Shown: positions 1 through 9,952 of the stretch, piece after piece | How the letters are laid out: each line of letters opens with the position of its first letter | Position numbering within the stretch: the first letter of the stretch is position 1 | Assembly: GCF_000478825.2 (NCBI RefSeq) | Contig: NZ_CP007542.1 | Coordinates: 434,001-498,000 of the forward strand | Direction of reading: 5' to 3' | Length of the DNA stretch: 64,000 nucleotides | DNA from: Synechocystis sp. PCC 6714 | Lineage (GTDB): Bacteria > Cyanobacteriota > Cyanobacteriia > Cyanobacteriales > Microcystaceae | Program-made: the position numbers and the translations under genes | The notes under the pieces: generated by a model | Databases searched by the model: none | What the model was told of the DNA's origin: nothing | What the model saw: only the letters and a program-made list of their open reading frames with translations

Positions 1-509
1 TAGAGCCGCGCTCTACCTCCGAATTTGAGGGGTTTTAGTGGATCTTTTGGACTGTAAATGTGATCGAACCAGTAATTTTTCCGGGGAGAAAATATAGTTT
101 TCAGCCGAATAATTTTGCTTCAATAACCTGAAGTTAATTGGAGGTTAAGGTTCTGTTAAGCAAAGCTTAAGGGGCAGATGACACTTATAAACATGTTTTA
201 TGAATAAGCTATTGGCGCATAAGTCCGGAGTGGATTTGGGTGAAAACTCTAGGGGACAGCAAGCAATTGGTGGCGAAATTGCTAGGCAAAAAGCTTTTCC
301 CACAAGGATTATACGTTTTTTGCATCGCTCTATACACAGCACCCTTGGAATTGTTTGGGATAGATGCTAAAATCCCGGGTGAGGAATTTTTTGGTCTTTA
401 CTTGATCAAGAAAAAGGTTAATAAACTAAGTTTCAACTACGATTGAATTTATCAATTTGTCAGTTGTGACTAGCTTGATTACTGTCATCGGTGTGAGGAT
501 CCCCTTGTT
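1..509. other. Upstream region of the porin gene, no recognised gene
   Basis: This AT-rich stretch holds no reading frame that I trust. A 68-codon frame at 240-446 starts with GTG and has no family signature, so it is left out. A Shine-Dalgarno-like GAGGA at 495-499 sits 10 bases before the porin ATG at 510 and supports that start. The rest is probably promoter and a long leader for the porin. I could not assign -35 and -10 boxes with confidence. Confidence 0.4.
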
Positions 510-2291
510 ATGAATAAGTTAACCAGTCATTTACTGAAGCTGTTTCCGTTGGCCCTAGGTAGCTCCTTGGCCGTTGTTCCTGGCGCCATGGCCCAGTCCA
601 CAGGTGAGTTGGCTACCCCTGGAGATTTCCCCAAAATTAATTATCAGGGTGACAGTCTGGAACTGATGCGTCGTCGTCAGAATGCCGGCACCTTCAATGC
701 GGCTACCCCAGATATCACCGATATGTCCCAGGTGACCAGTGTGTCCGAGTTGCGGGATGTGCAACCCACCGCCTGGGCCTATGAAGCATTGAAAAGTTTG
801 GTAGAACGCTACGGTTGTATTGTCGGTTACCCCGACCGGACTTTCCGGGGTGATCGGGCTCTATCCCGTTGGGAATTTGCCGCTGGTTTAAACGCCTGTA
901 TGAACGTAATGGAGCGTTTAATCCAGGAGAACGTGGCGGTTTTACGGGAAGACATTGATAAACTCAAGCGCTTAATGCAAGAGTTTGAAGCTGAATTGGC
1001 CGCCCTCGGCGCCCGCATTGATAACCTGGAAACTCGTACTTCCTTCCTAGAAGATCACCAATTTTCCACCACCACCAAGCTGAATGGGGTCGCCGTTTTT
1101 GCTTTGGTTGACCAGTGGGGTGGGGACAAAGCTGTGGATTGGCGGCAACAGGACAATATTGACAACTTTGGGGCGGCGGCCCCCGCTCCCGTGGAAGAAA
1201 ATGCGACCCTCTCCAGTCGGGTTCGTTTAAACTTCGACACCAGCTTTACCGGTAAAGACTTACTGCGTACCCGTTTGCAGGCTGGCAGTGTACCCAACTT
1301 GTCTGGTCCCACCGGTACCAACATGGCCCGTCTTGCCTTTGACGGTTCCAGCCCGGACAATAACGTTGACATCAACAAATTGTTCTATCGCTTTCCCATG
1401 GGCAACCTGACCACCTGGATTGGGGGTGTGGGATTAGCGTTGGATGACGTATTTAAAACCTACAATCCCTATCTGGAAAGTGGAGACAGCGGTGCATTGA
1501 GCCGCTTTAGCCGCTATAATCCCTTCGTAAACCGGGGTCCTGAGGGAACTGGTGGGGCGTTGCGCTATAAATTCAATGACATTTTCACCGTCAGTGCCGC
1601 TTACTTGGCTGACACCGCCCAATCCAGCAACCCCTCCGATGATGTTTTTGAGAGCCCCAATGGAAGAAACACTTTCAAAAGTGGTAATGGCTTCTTGAAT
1701 GGTAGCTATAGCACAGGGGTTCAGTTTGATATCAAACCAGTTGATAACTTCAGCTTTGGTATTTCTTACTTGCACAAGTACTACAGCCAAGGTGATGTTA
1801 ACTTGACCGGTAGCACCGGTAGCCGCATTGCCAGTAATCCCTTCTACCAGGCGGCCACTACCATGGATACCTATAACCTCCAAGCTACCTGGCAGATCAC
1901 CGACAAGTTTAATCTTTCCGGTTGGTTTGGTTACGCCAATGCCACAGCCCAAGGTTTCAACACCGGCAATAATCCCCAAAATCGTGATGGTTTAGGCGCT
2001 GACCTCTGGACCTGGAATGCTGCCCTTTCTGTCATTGATGTGTTCAAAGAGGGTGCGGTATTGTCCTTGAGTGGTGGTTTGATGCCCTATGCTCCCTACG
2101 TTGGTAGTCTGAACGGCGATCGCATCAGCAATGACCGTAACTCCCCTTATATCATCGAGGCCCAGTATCAGTTCCCTGTGAACAAAAATATCCAAATTAC
2201 CCCTGGTGCCTACGTAATTCTCAACCCTGAAGCCAACAGCAACAATAGTGCCATCTGGGTTGGGGTTCTTCGCACCACCTTCAAGTTCTAG
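510..2291 (+). CDS. SLH-domain carbohydrate porin (OprB type), outer membrane
   Basis: The 593-residue protein should form an outer-membrane beta-barrel for small solutes. A signal peptide covers about residues 1-28 and ends in an AMA cleavage motif. An S-layer homology domain follows at about 80-130 (WAYEALKSLVERYGCIVGYP, then the RWEFAAGL motif). Next come a coiled coil at about 135-180 and a long aromatic-rich barrel ending in TTFKF, the usual C-terminal phenylalanine signal for outer-membrane assembly. Length and order match the slr1841/slr1908/slr0042 porin family of Synechocystis. The SLH domain is thought to tether such porins to peptidoglycan-linked polymer. Which paralogue this is, and what it transports, cannot be settled from the sequence. 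Confidence 0.93.
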   Translation: MNKLTSHLLKLFPLALGSSLAVVPGAMAQSTGELATPGDFPKINYQGDSLELMRRRQNAGTFNAATPDITDMSQVTSVSELRDVQPTAWAYEALKSLVERYGCIVGYPDRTFRGDRALSRWEFAAGLNACMNVMERLIQENVAVLREDIDKLKRLMQEFEAELAALGARIDNLETRTSFLEDHQFSTTTKLNGVAVFALVDQWGGDKAVDWRQQDNIDNFGAAAPAPVEENATLSSRVRLNFDTSFTGKDLLRTRLQAGSVPNLSGPTGTNMARLAFDGSSPDNNVDINKLFYRFPMGNLTTWIGGVGLALDDVFKTYNPYLESGDSGALSRFSRYNPFVNRGPEGTGGALRYKFNDIFTVSAAYLADTAQSSNPSDDVFESPNGRNTFKSGNGFLNGSYSTGVQFDIKPVDNFSFGISYLHKYYSQGDVNLTGSTGSRIASNPFYQAATTMDTYNLQATWQITDKFNLSGWFGYANATAQGFNTGNNPQNRDGLGADLWTWNAALSVIDVFKEGAVLSLSGGLMPYAPYVGSLNGDRISNDRNSPYIIEAQYQFPVNKNIQITPGAYVILNPEANSNNSAIWVGVLRTTFKF

Positions 2292-2348
2292 AAACTTTGT
2301 AAGGGTAAAAACGAAAACTCACACCAGAACATAACTTCCAAACTTCGG

Positions 2349-2376
2349 ACCCCCGCCTTGTTGGTGGGGGTTTTTT
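2349..2376 (+). terminator. Rho-independent terminator of the porin gene
   Basis: An 8-9 bp GC-rich stem (arms at 2349-2357 and 2363-2371, one G-T pair) closes a 5-base TTGTT loop and is followed by six T residues, 58 bases after the porin stop. The IS630 element begins right at the end of the T tract. Confidence 0.88.
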
Positions 2377-2456
2377 ATAGCTAACTGAAATAAGAGTGGG
2401 GCGGACGGTGTGTATAATGCTATATTATAAATAATGACTAAACTAATAAGCAATTT

Positions 2457-3397
2457 ATGGCATACGATCTAGATTTACGACTAAGAGTAATAAGTTTTCT
2501 AGAAGAAGGGAATGGTGTAACGAAGGCATCAAAAATATTTAAGGTAGGTAGAGAGACAATTTATAGATGGTTAAGCCGGGAAAATCTGGAACCAACGAAG
2601 GTAAAGAACCGGCGTCGGAAGATAGATATAAAAGAGCTGGAGAAAGATGTGATGGAAAATCCGGATATGCCGATGAAAGAGAGAGCAAAGAAATTCGGTG
2701 TAACTCCTAGTGCACTGTCATATAGATTTAAAGAAATGGGAATTACGAGAAAAAAAAACAGTTACTATATAAAGAAAGAGATGAAGAAAAAAGAGCAGAA
2801 TATCAAAAAATCCTGAAAGAGCTAATTCTAATTTATGGGGTTGCAAGCCTTGTATTCATAGATGAGGCTGGTTTTGAGGAGTTTGCCTCTTCAGTGTACG
2901 GATGGTCAAAAAGAGGAGAGAGAGTATATGGGGAAAGGCAAGGAAAAAGAGGAAAGAAAGAAAACCTTGTGGCAGGTAGAAGAAAAAACAAAAAAGAGCT
3001 GATAGCACCGATGCTATTTAGTGGAAGTTTAAACGCCGAAGGTTTTGAAGGATGGCTTGAATTATACCTGATACCTGCATTAACAATTCCATCGGTATTA
3101 ATTATGGGTAATGCGCCTATTCATAGAAAGAGTAGGATTAGAAAAATAGTGGAAGAGGCAGGACATACAGTTTTGTTTTTATAGTTGATTTAATTGAAAG
3201 TAAGACACTGACCGGAGCTAAAAGCGTCTTTGGTAAAGACTTTTGTCATCTCAATCTTATTTGAATTGACTATACCTACCTACTCGCCAGATCTTAATGA
3301 CATAGAGCATGATTTTAGTGCATTGAAAAGAGCAAGAACATACGCCTCTCCAGGTGTAAGCATAGATGAAATTATTCGTAACTACTGTGTAGCATAG
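2457..3397 (+). pseudogene. IS630 transposase, broken copy (insertion plus D-to-G)
   Basis: In copy 2 this gene gives a 282-residue DDE transposase made by -1 frameshifting. Here the first frame (2457-2816) is intact and encodes the helix-turn-helix half, beginning MAYDLDLRLRV. The run of nine A at 2750-2758 and the -1 frame after it are also present. Two defects separate it from copy 2. The second catalytic acidic residue is changed (IMGNAPIH instead of IMDNAPIH, near 3105). A 91-bp MITE at 3182-3272 introduces a stop before the last catalytic glutamate (DLNDIEHDF). The product cannot be an active transposase, though it might still be mobilised in trans by copy 2. Confidence 0.9.
3182..3272. 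mobile_element. 91-bp MITE, copy A, nested in IS630 copy 1
   Basis: Comparison with the uninterrupted IS copy 2 shows an exact 93-bp gain here: a 91-bp element plus duplication of the target TA (3180-3181 and 3273-3274). Both ends begin TAG, and the terminal inverted repeats run for roughly 24 imperfect positions. An internal perfect hairpin (GTCTTT-GGT-AAAGAC) lies in the centre. Read in reverse complement it matches copy C (49531-49621) at all but a few positions. Confidence 0.9.
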
Positions 3398-3525
3398 TGT
3401 CCTATATTTAATTTAACTAGCTATACCTAAGATTTTTGTGGTTTGTTTACCCCCCCCCAACCTCTCACCATCGGCAAGGTGAAATGTGGTTAGTCTTGAC
3501 CAGGCCCTGACCTGTACTGAAAGAG

Positions 3526-4044
3526 CTAATATTCTACTAGGGAGATAATTGGTAAATCGGGTAAGCATTGACGGCCATTCAAGGCCAAAAGCTCGATGAT
3601 AAAAGCGAAGCCTAACACCTCGCAGCCAATCTGATTCAACAATTCTGCGGTGGCCTTGGCAGTACCCCCTGTGGCCATTAAATCATCCACAATTAATACC
3701 CGATGATGAGAGGCTAGGGCATCTTGGTGAATTTCCAGCGAATCTTTGCCATATTCCAATTCATACTCCACCCTATGTACGGGGGCCGGCAATTTACCCG
3801 GTTTCCGCACTGGGACAAAGCCTGCATTCATTTGATAGGAGAGGGGCATCCCAAAAAGAAAGCCCCGAGATTCTATCCCCACCACATAGTCCGGCGCAAG
3901 ACCTTGGGCTTGGCACCTTTCCACTAGAGAGTCTATGGTATAGCGCAGTCCCTCTGGGCTATTGAGCAAGGTGGTAATATCCCGGAACATAACGCCTGGT
4001 TTGGGGAAGTCCGGTATATTGCGAATCAAAGCTTTTAAATCCAT
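3526..4044 (-). CDS. apt: Adenine phosphoribosyltransferase
   Basis: The enzyme salvages adenine with PRPP to AMP in the cytoplasm. The PRPP-binding motif [14 protein letters not shown] (about residues 119-132) and the RGFLFG motif are diagnostic. I start at the ATG of [11 protein letters not shown], giving 172 residues, the usual size for bacterial Apt. An in-frame ATG five codons upstream (4059) adds only MDYCL. The gene ends about 100 bases from IS copy 1, with a run of nine C between them. It is read leftwards and appears to be alone. Confidence 0.95.
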   Translation of the reverse strand: MDLKALIRNIPDFPKPGVMFRDITTLLNSPEGLRYTIDSLVERCQAQGLAPDYVVGIESRGFLFGMPLSYQMNAGFVPVRKPGKLPAPVHRVEYELEYGKDSLEIHQDALASHHRVLIVDDLMATGGTAKATAELLNQIGCEVLGFAFIIELLALNGRQCLPDLPIISLVEY

Positions 4045-4168
4045 AAGGCAATAGTCCAACGTCTTTGCAGCGAAAGGTTTAGGCTACAGTGTACCGTTAA
4101 CCACAGCCACGGGAATAATAGGAAGACAACTTTAATCATTGCCTTGGAAACCAGACCCTATCCCACGG

Positions 4169-4510
4169 TTATTTTTCTTCCTCCTCTTCCTGGAGGGTAA
4201 CACTGGGGGAAGCGTCAAAAATAGCGTTTAATTTTTCTCTGGCATCATCTACATTAACGGAGCGCATTACTAACAGAGGTTCACTAATGGGCATCCCCTG
4301 GTCATCGAACAATTCCGGATGGCTACTCTGGCCAAAGCGACGGGAAAAGCTGTTGGGGGCAGTACGTTGACTACCCATGCTGACGGAAATCAGACTCCGA
4401 ATCAGGTTGCTGACGGCAAGAAAGGCAATCACTGTAAAGGCCAAAATGTAGATGAGATGCAACACTGAAATTTTCCCCAATTTTGCGATGGCTATCCTGC
4501 TGAGCGCCAT
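4169..4510 (-). CDS. Small membrane protein, probably DUF2973 family
   Basis: This 113-residue protein has one membrane segment near the N-terminus (about residues 15-38, LHLIYILAFTVIAFLAV), then a soluble part ending in a run of glutamates (QEEEEEK). The pattern resembles the cyanobacteria-specific DUF2973 proteins, which have no known function; that assignment is from memory. It lies upstream of apt on the same strand, with a gap of about 125 bases, and could share its transcript. Confidence 0.65.
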   Translation of the reverse strand: MALSRIAIAKLGKISVLHLIYILAFTVIAFLAVSNLIRSLISVSMGSQRTAPNSFSRRFGQSSHPELFDDQGMPISEPLLVMRSVNVDDAREKLNAIFDASPSVTLQEEEEEK

Positions 4511-4634
4511 GGTGGAAATTCCCTTTTGGCATGGAACCGGGCAGGAAAAAGTTTAGGATAGACCGCCTAAGTCCCCCTCTAGCTTAACAAGATTTTTCGC
4601 CGTTGACAGGAATTATGCCGTCCTGATCTTTCCA

Positions 4635-5891
4635 CTACTGGGGCATGGCGTAGAGGTCCCGACTGCGACCAAGGCAAAACTTGAGGGAACGGCCGATGGT
4701 GGGGTTAGAAAAGGTAGCAAAAACGATCACCGCCGCTAGGGCCAGGCCACCGCTAAGCCAAAAGACGTGGCGATAACCAAACATCTCATTTAATATCCCC
4801 ATAATCGGTGCGGCAATGGCAATGCCTCCGTCAAAACCACTCATGCAGAGGGCAAAAACCCTACCCCTTTCCTGAAGAGAAGAGCGATCTGAAATGAGAG
4901 CAATGGTAGTGGGCAGTAAAATGCCGCTACCGGCCCCTTCCAAGGCAGCAGCGGTTAACAATTCCCAGGAATTATCAGTTTCGGCCAAGCAGACCATGGA
5001 TAACAAATAGCAAATCAGGCTACTGGCAATGAACAGCCCCCGGCCGTAGCTATCGGCCAACGGGCCCAGAAATACCCGGGGCACGAAACTGGCGATCGCC
5101 GCTACACTGTAGAAAACTCCGGCATAGGTGGCCAAGTCAATTTCCCTCACAAACAGGGGTAGAAACGTGGCCAAGTTACCAAATAAAAGTCCGATCAGTA
5201 GCAATACCAGAGTTGGCACGGCCATGGAACGACTGGTGAGTAGTTTGCCGATGGACCGGGGAGTGGAATTTTGCTCAAAAATTTGTCCTTCCGCGGTTTT
5301 AGCTAGAACCCGATTTTCTTTTACCTGGAGAGCCAGAATAAGGGAGAGAAAACCTAAAAGGGAAGAGATGATGAATAAAAGTTCATAGCCGATCTCTTGG
5401 GAAACGTATGCTCCCATCGCTGGGCCAAAACCCATGCCAATGGGCACCGCCAAGCTCATATAACCAATGATTTCCCCCCGTTGTTGAGGCGGAGATAAAT
5501 CCACTACTAGAGCGTTATAGCCAGTGGTGTAGGCCGCTAGGCAAATACCATGGAAGGCCCGAATCACCATCAAAGCACCGACGCTAGCGGTGAATAGATA
5601 GCCTAAAGGAGCAACGGCCACCACCAACGCACCAATAAGAATGGCAATTTTTCTCCCCCGGCGATCGACCAACTGGCCAATCCAAAGACGGGAACCCAAC
5701 AAGCCCAGGGCAAAACTCCCCATAATCCAACCCACTTGTTGTTTGGTAGCCCCCACGTCCTGGGCATACATGGGAAGGGTCGGTAGGAGAGATGTCAGGC
5801 TGAGCCAAAACATCAGCACTGAGGCGAACAACAGAGCAAAGGTCTTCTGAGTGGAAGGAGATAATTGGCGGAGGGTCTGGAAAGAACTCAC
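4635..5891 (-). CDS. Major facilitator superfamily transporter
   Basis: The 418-residue protein has the twelve-helix layout of MFS exporters. The loop 2-3 signature is visible near residue 75 as GQLVDRRGRK, with a second version in the C-terminal half as GPLADSYGRG. These two half-repeats indicate an antiporter-type drug or metabolite efflux protein in the inner membrane. The substrate cannot be inferred. The gene stands alone, divergent from gun4 across a 460-base gap. Confidence 0.9.
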   Translation of the reverse strand: MSSFQTLRQLSPSTQKTFALLFASVLMFWLSLTSLLPTLPMYAQDVGATKQQVGWIMGSFALGLLGSRLWIGQLVDRRGRKIAILIGALVVAVAPLGYLFTASVGALMVIRAFHGICLAAYTTGYNALVVDLSPPQQRGEIIGYMSLAVPIGMGFGPAMGAYVSQEIGYELLFIISSLLGFLSLILALQVKENRVLAKTAEGQIFEQNSTPRSIGKLLTSRSMAVPTLVLLLIGLLFGNLATFLPLFVREIDLATYAGVFYSVAAIASFVPRVFLGPLADSYGRGLFIASSLICYLLSMVCLAETDNSWELLTAAALEGAGSGILLPTTIALISDRSSLQERGRVFALCMSGFDGGIAIAAPIMGILNEMFGYRHVFWLSGGLALAAVIVFATFSNPTIGRSLKFCLGRSRDLYAMPQ

Positions 5892-6353
5892 GGAAAATTA
5901 GCTGGAAGGAAAGGTGGCGGAGGACAACTGCTTAAAGTTTCTTTACAGTTCGCCTTTCCATGATAAACCCAAATCCCCTGGCTAGACTGCTTGGTTTCTT
6001 TGTACGCAAAATCACCAAAAACCTTACAGGGCATAATACCATTTCTACTTTTCGCCCCTCTGCCTAGCACTAAACTTTAGCCCAAATGGGTACAGTCCAT
6101 TCATTGCCACAATTCCAAACCCGTAGCGGTGGCCGGTCTGTTCATGGCAGGAATTTTGTGTTGAAAAGGTAAGCAGGGAGATTTTAAGGCATTAGAGTTA
6201 ACGGCAAAAAGTGACTGGTTGATCTTATGTTTAAACCTTGGTCGGGGCTCCGCAGTTATGGGATCTTCTATCCAATAGAAAAATTTTGACGGTGTGTTCG
6301 CCGCGCTCATGGCAGATAATGGGGTTTGAAGGCTGATTAATCCCGCTGTTTCT
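5892..6353. other. Divergent intergenic region between the MFS gene and gun4
   Basis: About 460 bases separate the divergent starts. Short frames exist on the minus strand (for example 6101-6310) but have no ribosome-binding site or family features. It must contain both promoters. I see no clear hairpin, riboswitch or RNA gene. Confidence 0.4.
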
Positions 6354-7055
6354 ATGTCTGATACTTTGACTGAACTTTCCCAACAACTCCATGATGCTTC
6401 AGAAAAAAAACAGTTAACGGCGATCGCCGCTTTGGCAGAAATGGGGGAAGCAGGCCAGCAGACATTGCTCGATTATTTGGCCAAAAACGTCCCGCTGGAA
6501 AAACCATTGTTGGCGGTGGGTAACGCCTATCAAACCCTGAGGAATTTGGAACGAGAAAGTGTGACTCAGCAGTTGCAACAACGTTACCCCAAGGGAATTT
6601 TCCCTTTGGATTCGACCCAGGGCATTGACTATCAGCCCCTACAATCAGCTCTGGCGCAACAGGATTTTGAAACCGCTGACGAAATTACCCGGGACAAATT
6701 GTGTGAATTGGCCGGGCCTGGCGCCAGCCAAAGACAATGGCTCTATTTCACCGAGGTAGAAAAATTTCCTGCCCTAGATTTACACACCATTAATGCCCTC
6801 TGGTGGCTCCACTCCAACGGTAATTTCGGCTTTTCGGTGCAACGGCGACTTTGGTTAGCCTCCGGGAAAGAATTTACTAAGCTTTGGCCGAAAATTGGCT
6901 GGAAAAGCGGTAACGTTTGGACCCGTTGGCCCAAGGGATTCACCTGGGACTTGTCGGCCCCCCAGGGTCATTTGCCATTGTTAAATCAATTGCGGGGGGT
7001 TAGGGTAGCAGAATCCCTTTACAATCATCCCGTTTGGTCCCAGTACGGTTGGTAA
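6354..7055 (+). CDS. gun4: GUN4, magnesium-chelatase activator (Ycf53)
   Basis: GUN4 binds protoporphyrin IX and Mg-protoporphyrin and stimulates the ChlH subunit of magnesium chelatase at the start of chlorophyll synthesis. The 233-residue length equals that of Synechocystis Sll0558 as I remember it. An N-terminal helical bundle (about residues 1-80) precedes the porphyrin-binding GUN4 core (about 85-233), which carries the typical DYQPLQSAL, FPALDLHTINALWWLHSNGN and FGFSVQRRLW segments. It is a single gene with no operon partner nearby. Confidence 0.96.
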   Translation: MSDTLTELSQQLHDASEKKQLTAIAALAEMGEAGQQTLLDYLAKNVPLEKPLLAVGNAYQTLRNLERESVTQQLQQRYPKGIFPLDSTQGIDYQPLQSALAQQDFETADEITRDKLCELAGPGASQRQWLYFTEVEKFPALDLHTINALWWLHSNGNFGFSVQRRLWLASGKEFTKLWPKIGWKSGNVWTRWPKGFTWDLSAPQGHLPLLNQLRGVRVAESLYNHPVWSQYGW

Positions 7056-7145
7056 GTTGATCAGTCTGTCTAATCTAATCTGCAATAGATTTTCTTTACT
7101 GTTCGATTCACCCATGGAGAGCTTAGCTATTTAGATGGAGTCCTC

Positions 7146-7667
7146 TTACACCAACGCTTCATCCGGTGCAGTGTAACCTTGCAGATATTCAGGATTAAGG
7201 GGACGGAGCAAATCGGTTGCCCGTTGTTTTTGTAGCTCACCACCGGCCACCACTACCAAATATTTGCCCGCCTGGAGTAGATTGCGATAGGGTAGGCTAT
7301 CCCCACTGCCAAAGCTTAGGCCAACACCACCACCAACAAAGAAACTGCCCATGGCCCCACCGATCGCCCCTAGCAGGCCCCCAACAATATGGTTGCCGGG
7401 GTTTCCAGCCCAATCTAATGTATCTAAACCAGTGATGAGGTTAAAACAATAACCCGCAGCAAAACCAAAGGGAACTAGCCAAATGGCCATTAGTTTTGCC
7501 CTTTTGATAGCTTGCTTTTTGGGGTCCACTAGGCCAAATTCGTCAGCGGTTTTATAGCCGGTGCCAATGATGGTCAAATTCTTTTGGGCAAATCCTGCCT
7601 GTTCCAGGGTTGTATAGGCTTCTTCGGCGGCGATACGGTTGGCCACAACGGCGATCAGATAGGACAT
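7146..7667 (-). CDS. Glycine-rich membrane protein, general-stress-like
   Basis: The 173-residue protein starts with a small alpha/beta fold (SYLIAVVANRIAAEEAYTTL) of the type found at the N-terminus of DUF1269/general-stress membrane proteins. It is followed by two hydrophobic segments rich in glycine (about residues 62-80 and 95-120), one as GGLLGAIGGAMGSFFVGGGV. The C-terminal part again looks soluble. Such proteins often respond to stress in other bacteria, but no function is established here. It converges on gun4. Confidence 0.6.
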   Translation of the reverse strand: MSYLIAVVANRIAAEEAYTTLEQAGFAQKNLTIIGTGYKTADEFGLVDPKKQAIKRAKLMAIWLVPFGFAAGYCFNLITGLDTLDWAGNPGNHIVGGLLGAIGGAMGSFFVGGGVGLSFGSGDSLPYRNLLQAGKYLVVVAGGELQKQRATDLLRPLNPEYLQGYTAPDEALV

Positions 7668-7750
7668 AAACGGAATAATTTAATGGTTCGGCTTGATGGG
7701 TAACTTGGCTATTCTCTCCATTTTAATGCCCTGGGTCGAGAGATCTCTGC

Positions 7751-8461
7751 TCAACGGCGATCGCCAAATTTTCTCTGCCAAGGAGCGTTGGAGCTTCCCG
7801 CTAAAAGTTGCTGGCAAAAGTTTTCTTCCCAGGGGGTCAGGGGCCGCCATTGTCCTGGCTGTAAATTTTCTAGGTCCAAGCGCCAAGTTGCCCCGGATTT
7901 ACGGAGTTGGGGGGAGCGGCCAGTCACCGTGAGTTCCACCCGTACCAATCGCAATGTGGGAAAACCCACCGCCGCTGTCATCCGTCGTACCTGGCGATTA
8001 CGCCCTTCTGTCAAAGTTAAGCTCAACCAAGTGGTGGGAATGCTGGCCCGATAACGAATGGGGGGATTCCTGGGCGGAAAATTTGGTTCGGCAATGATGT
8101 TGGCGCTCGCCGGTCTGGTGTGATAATCCCCCAGGGTTATGCCCCGTCGCAGGGGTTCTAGATCTGCGTCCGTTGGTGCTCCTTCTACTTGGACAAAATA
8201 GGTACGTTGGTGGGCAAACTCCCGGTGAGCCAAACGATTTTGCAATTTCCCGTTGCTGGTGAGCAATAATAAACCTTCGCTGTCTTGATCCAAACGTCCC
8301 ACAGGATATAGTCCTGGCAAATTAATATAATCCTTTAAAGTCCGCCGGGGATTAGCAGAATTATCCGTAAATTGGCAGAGAACTCCGTAGGGTTTGTAAA
8401 AAACAATGGTTTGGGGAGTTTTATTCAACGTAGCGCTAAAGGTCGCTGGGGAAAAGTCCAT
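7751..8461 (-). CDS. rRNA pseudouridine synthase, RsuA/RluE type
   Basis: The 236-residue enzyme converts a uridine in ribosomal RNA to pseudouridine. The catalytic motif is [18 protein letters not shown], with the nucleophilic Asp in RLDQDSEGL (about residue 59). The NRQVRRM motif near residue 155 is also typical. No N-terminal S4 domain is present, as in RluE. It lies 8 bases downstream of the prenyl synthase stop on the same strand, so the two are almost certainly co-transcribed. Confidence 0.92.
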   Translation of the reverse strand: MDFSPATFSATLNKTPQTIVFYKPYGVLCQFTDNSANPRRTLKDYINLPGLYPVGRLDQDSEGLLLLTSNGKLQNRLAHREFAHQRTYFVQVEGAPTDADLEPLRRGITLGDYHTRPASANIIAEPNFPPRNPPIRYRASIPTTWLSLTLTEGRNRQVRRMTAAVGFPTLRLVRVELTVTGRSPQLRKSGATWRLDLENLQPGQWRPLTPWEENFCQQLLAGSSNAPWQRKFGDRR

Positions 8462-8469
8462 GGGAAAAC

Positions 8470-9441
8470 TTAATGCAGACGACCAAGGACATAATCCACC
8501 AATTCCAAAAGGGATTCCCTCGGGGCGGATATTTCCAGCGCATTGAGATGTTGTCGGGCCAGTTGAGCTTGGCTAGCGGCCAACTCCCTTGATCGCCGGA
8601 TACCGTCTCCCCGTTCCACCAATTCCAAAGCTTGTTCTAAATCCCCTGCTTGGGAAAATTCTCGTTCAATCAATTTCCCTAGTAAAGGATGTTTTTCCAT
8701 GGCAAAGAGGGCCGGAGCAGTGATATTACCACTGACCAAATCCGACCCCGCCGGCTTGCCTAAAACCTCGGTGGGGGAAGTAAAATCCAAAATATCGTCG
8801 ACAATTTGGAACGCTAGTCCTAAGTGCCTACCATAATGATAAAGATGGTCGCACACATCCCGGGGGGCGTCACTGAGTACCCCCGCCGCCTTAGCACTGT
8901 TGGCAATCAGAGAAGCGGTTTTAAAATAACTTTTCTCCAGATAGGTTTCCAAATTGGTATCGATGTCAAAGCGATTAATACTTTGTAGAATTTCTCCCTC
9001 CGCAAAGTCCCGAATTACCTCCGATAACAATTTCACCACTTCCAAATTATCCAAGTTGGCCAAATACCAAGAGGATTGGGCAAAAAGAAAATCCCCCGCC
9101 AAAACCGCCACTCGATTATCAAATAAACTATTTACCGTGGGCACATTCCGCCGCAGATCCGCCTCATCCACCACGTCGTCGTGGACCAAGCTAGCGGTGT
9201 GGATCATTTCAGTGATTTCCGCCAAACGTCGATGGCGAGCTGTTAACTCCTGATCCAACAGGGTTGCCCTGGATACCAGAAGCACAATGGCCGGCCGCAC
9301 TCGCTTTCCCCCGGCCTCAAATAAATGTTCCGCTGCCGCCCCAAGGATAGGATGCCGAGCACCCACAAGCCGCTTGAGGTTATCCGTTAACAAACGGAGG
9401 TCTTGGTCAACGGGGGCAAACAGGGAAGTAGTGGAGATCAT
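8470..9441 (-). CDS. sds: Long-chain polyprenyl diphosphate synthase (solanesyl type)
   Basis: The 323-residue enzyme extends isoprenoid diphosphates, in cyanobacteria most likely to the C45 side chain of plastoquinone. Both aspartate-rich motifs are present: [11 protein letters not shown] (about residue 90) and DDILDF (about 217), along with GGKRVRPAI. The order, prenyl synthase then pseudouridine synthase, matches slr0611-slr0612 of PCC 6803 as I recall. Chain length is inferred from the family and not read directly. Confidence 0.9.
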   Translation of the reverse strand: MISTTSLFAPVDQDLRLLTDNLKRLVGARHPILGAAAEHLFEAGGKRVRPAIVLLVSRATLLDQELTARHRRLAEITEMIHTASLVHDDVVDEADLRRNVPTVNSLFDNRVAVLAGDFLFAQSSWYLANLDNLEVVKLLSEVIRDFAEGEILQSINRFDIDTNLETYLEKSYFKTASLIANSAKAAGVLSDAPRDVCDHLYHYGRHLGLAFQIVDDILDFTSPTEVLGKPAGSDLVSGNITAPALFAMEKHPLLGKLIEREFSQAGDLEQALELVERGDGIRRSRELAASQAQLARQHLNALEISAPRESLLELVDYVLGRLH

Positions 9442-9952
9442 CGGCTGGCCAGACTTGGCAGATGTGTTTACGAAAGTTTACATATCTTGACGCTTATTTT
9501 AAGATAACCCCTTGTGAACGAAAAATGTCGATTCTGGATTTTTGGGGCGATCGCCGCCCTTAACTCGAGTTTGTTCTACTTTTGGGTTGCTGCCAGAGCG
9601 AAAAAAATCCCCGGACTCCGGCTAGCTGTGTTAGGCTAGGGATAAGGATTTGCAATCAATTACGGATAGCTCTCCAGGGTCTAGGCTTTGTCTGATCCCC
9701 GGTTCTTCTGTGCACCATTGTACTGAATTGTACTATGTCTGGAGCTACGGCGATCGGGGCGGTGGGAGATTCTAGGAAAAAATAATACTGATTCCAGGGT
9801 ATGGAGCAAGACAAAGGGATTACGGAGTCCCCGGAGTATTGCCCCTGGGTCTGGAAGCAAGGGGTTTTACTTCCCTGGGAGTGGGTCTGGGACGGTAGGG
9901 CAGATCACCACAGCTAAATTAATCACAGTAGTTAATGTTTTTGGGGGACATT
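9442..9952. other. Intergenic region upstream of the prenyl synthase
   Basis: About 510 bases separate the prenyl synthase start from a possible 36-codon gene at 9953. One HIP1 site is present near 9546. Apart from the two promoters it must contain, I see no RNA gene or confident terminator. Confidence 0.35.

Larger units (their letters stand above)
2378..3423 (+). mobile_element. ISY100-like IS630/Tc1 element, copy 1 (defective, interrupted)
   Basis: The element is 1046 bp and is flanked by TA on both sides (2376-2377 and 3424-3425), as expected for the IS630/Tc1/mariner group. Its imperfect ends both begin TAGCTA. Without the nested 91-bp insertion and its 2-bp target duplication the length is 953 bp, exactly that of copy 2 at 48534-49486. 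ISY100 of Synechocystis PCC 6803 has a similar size and transposase. This copy looks dead: the transposase is split by the insertion and has lost a catalytic aspartate. Confidence 0.92.

Noticed and set aside
240-446. 68-codon open frame upstream of the porin
   Set aside because: GTG start without ribosome-binding site, no family features, and it lies in the expected promoter and leader.
3440-3480. Run of nine C near 3451 as a functional element
   Set aside because: A simple homopolymer without symmetric sequence or T tract; nothing supports a function.
6101-6310. 69-codon minus-strand open frame upstream of gun4
   Set aside because: No start signal or family pattern; lies in a divergent promoter region.
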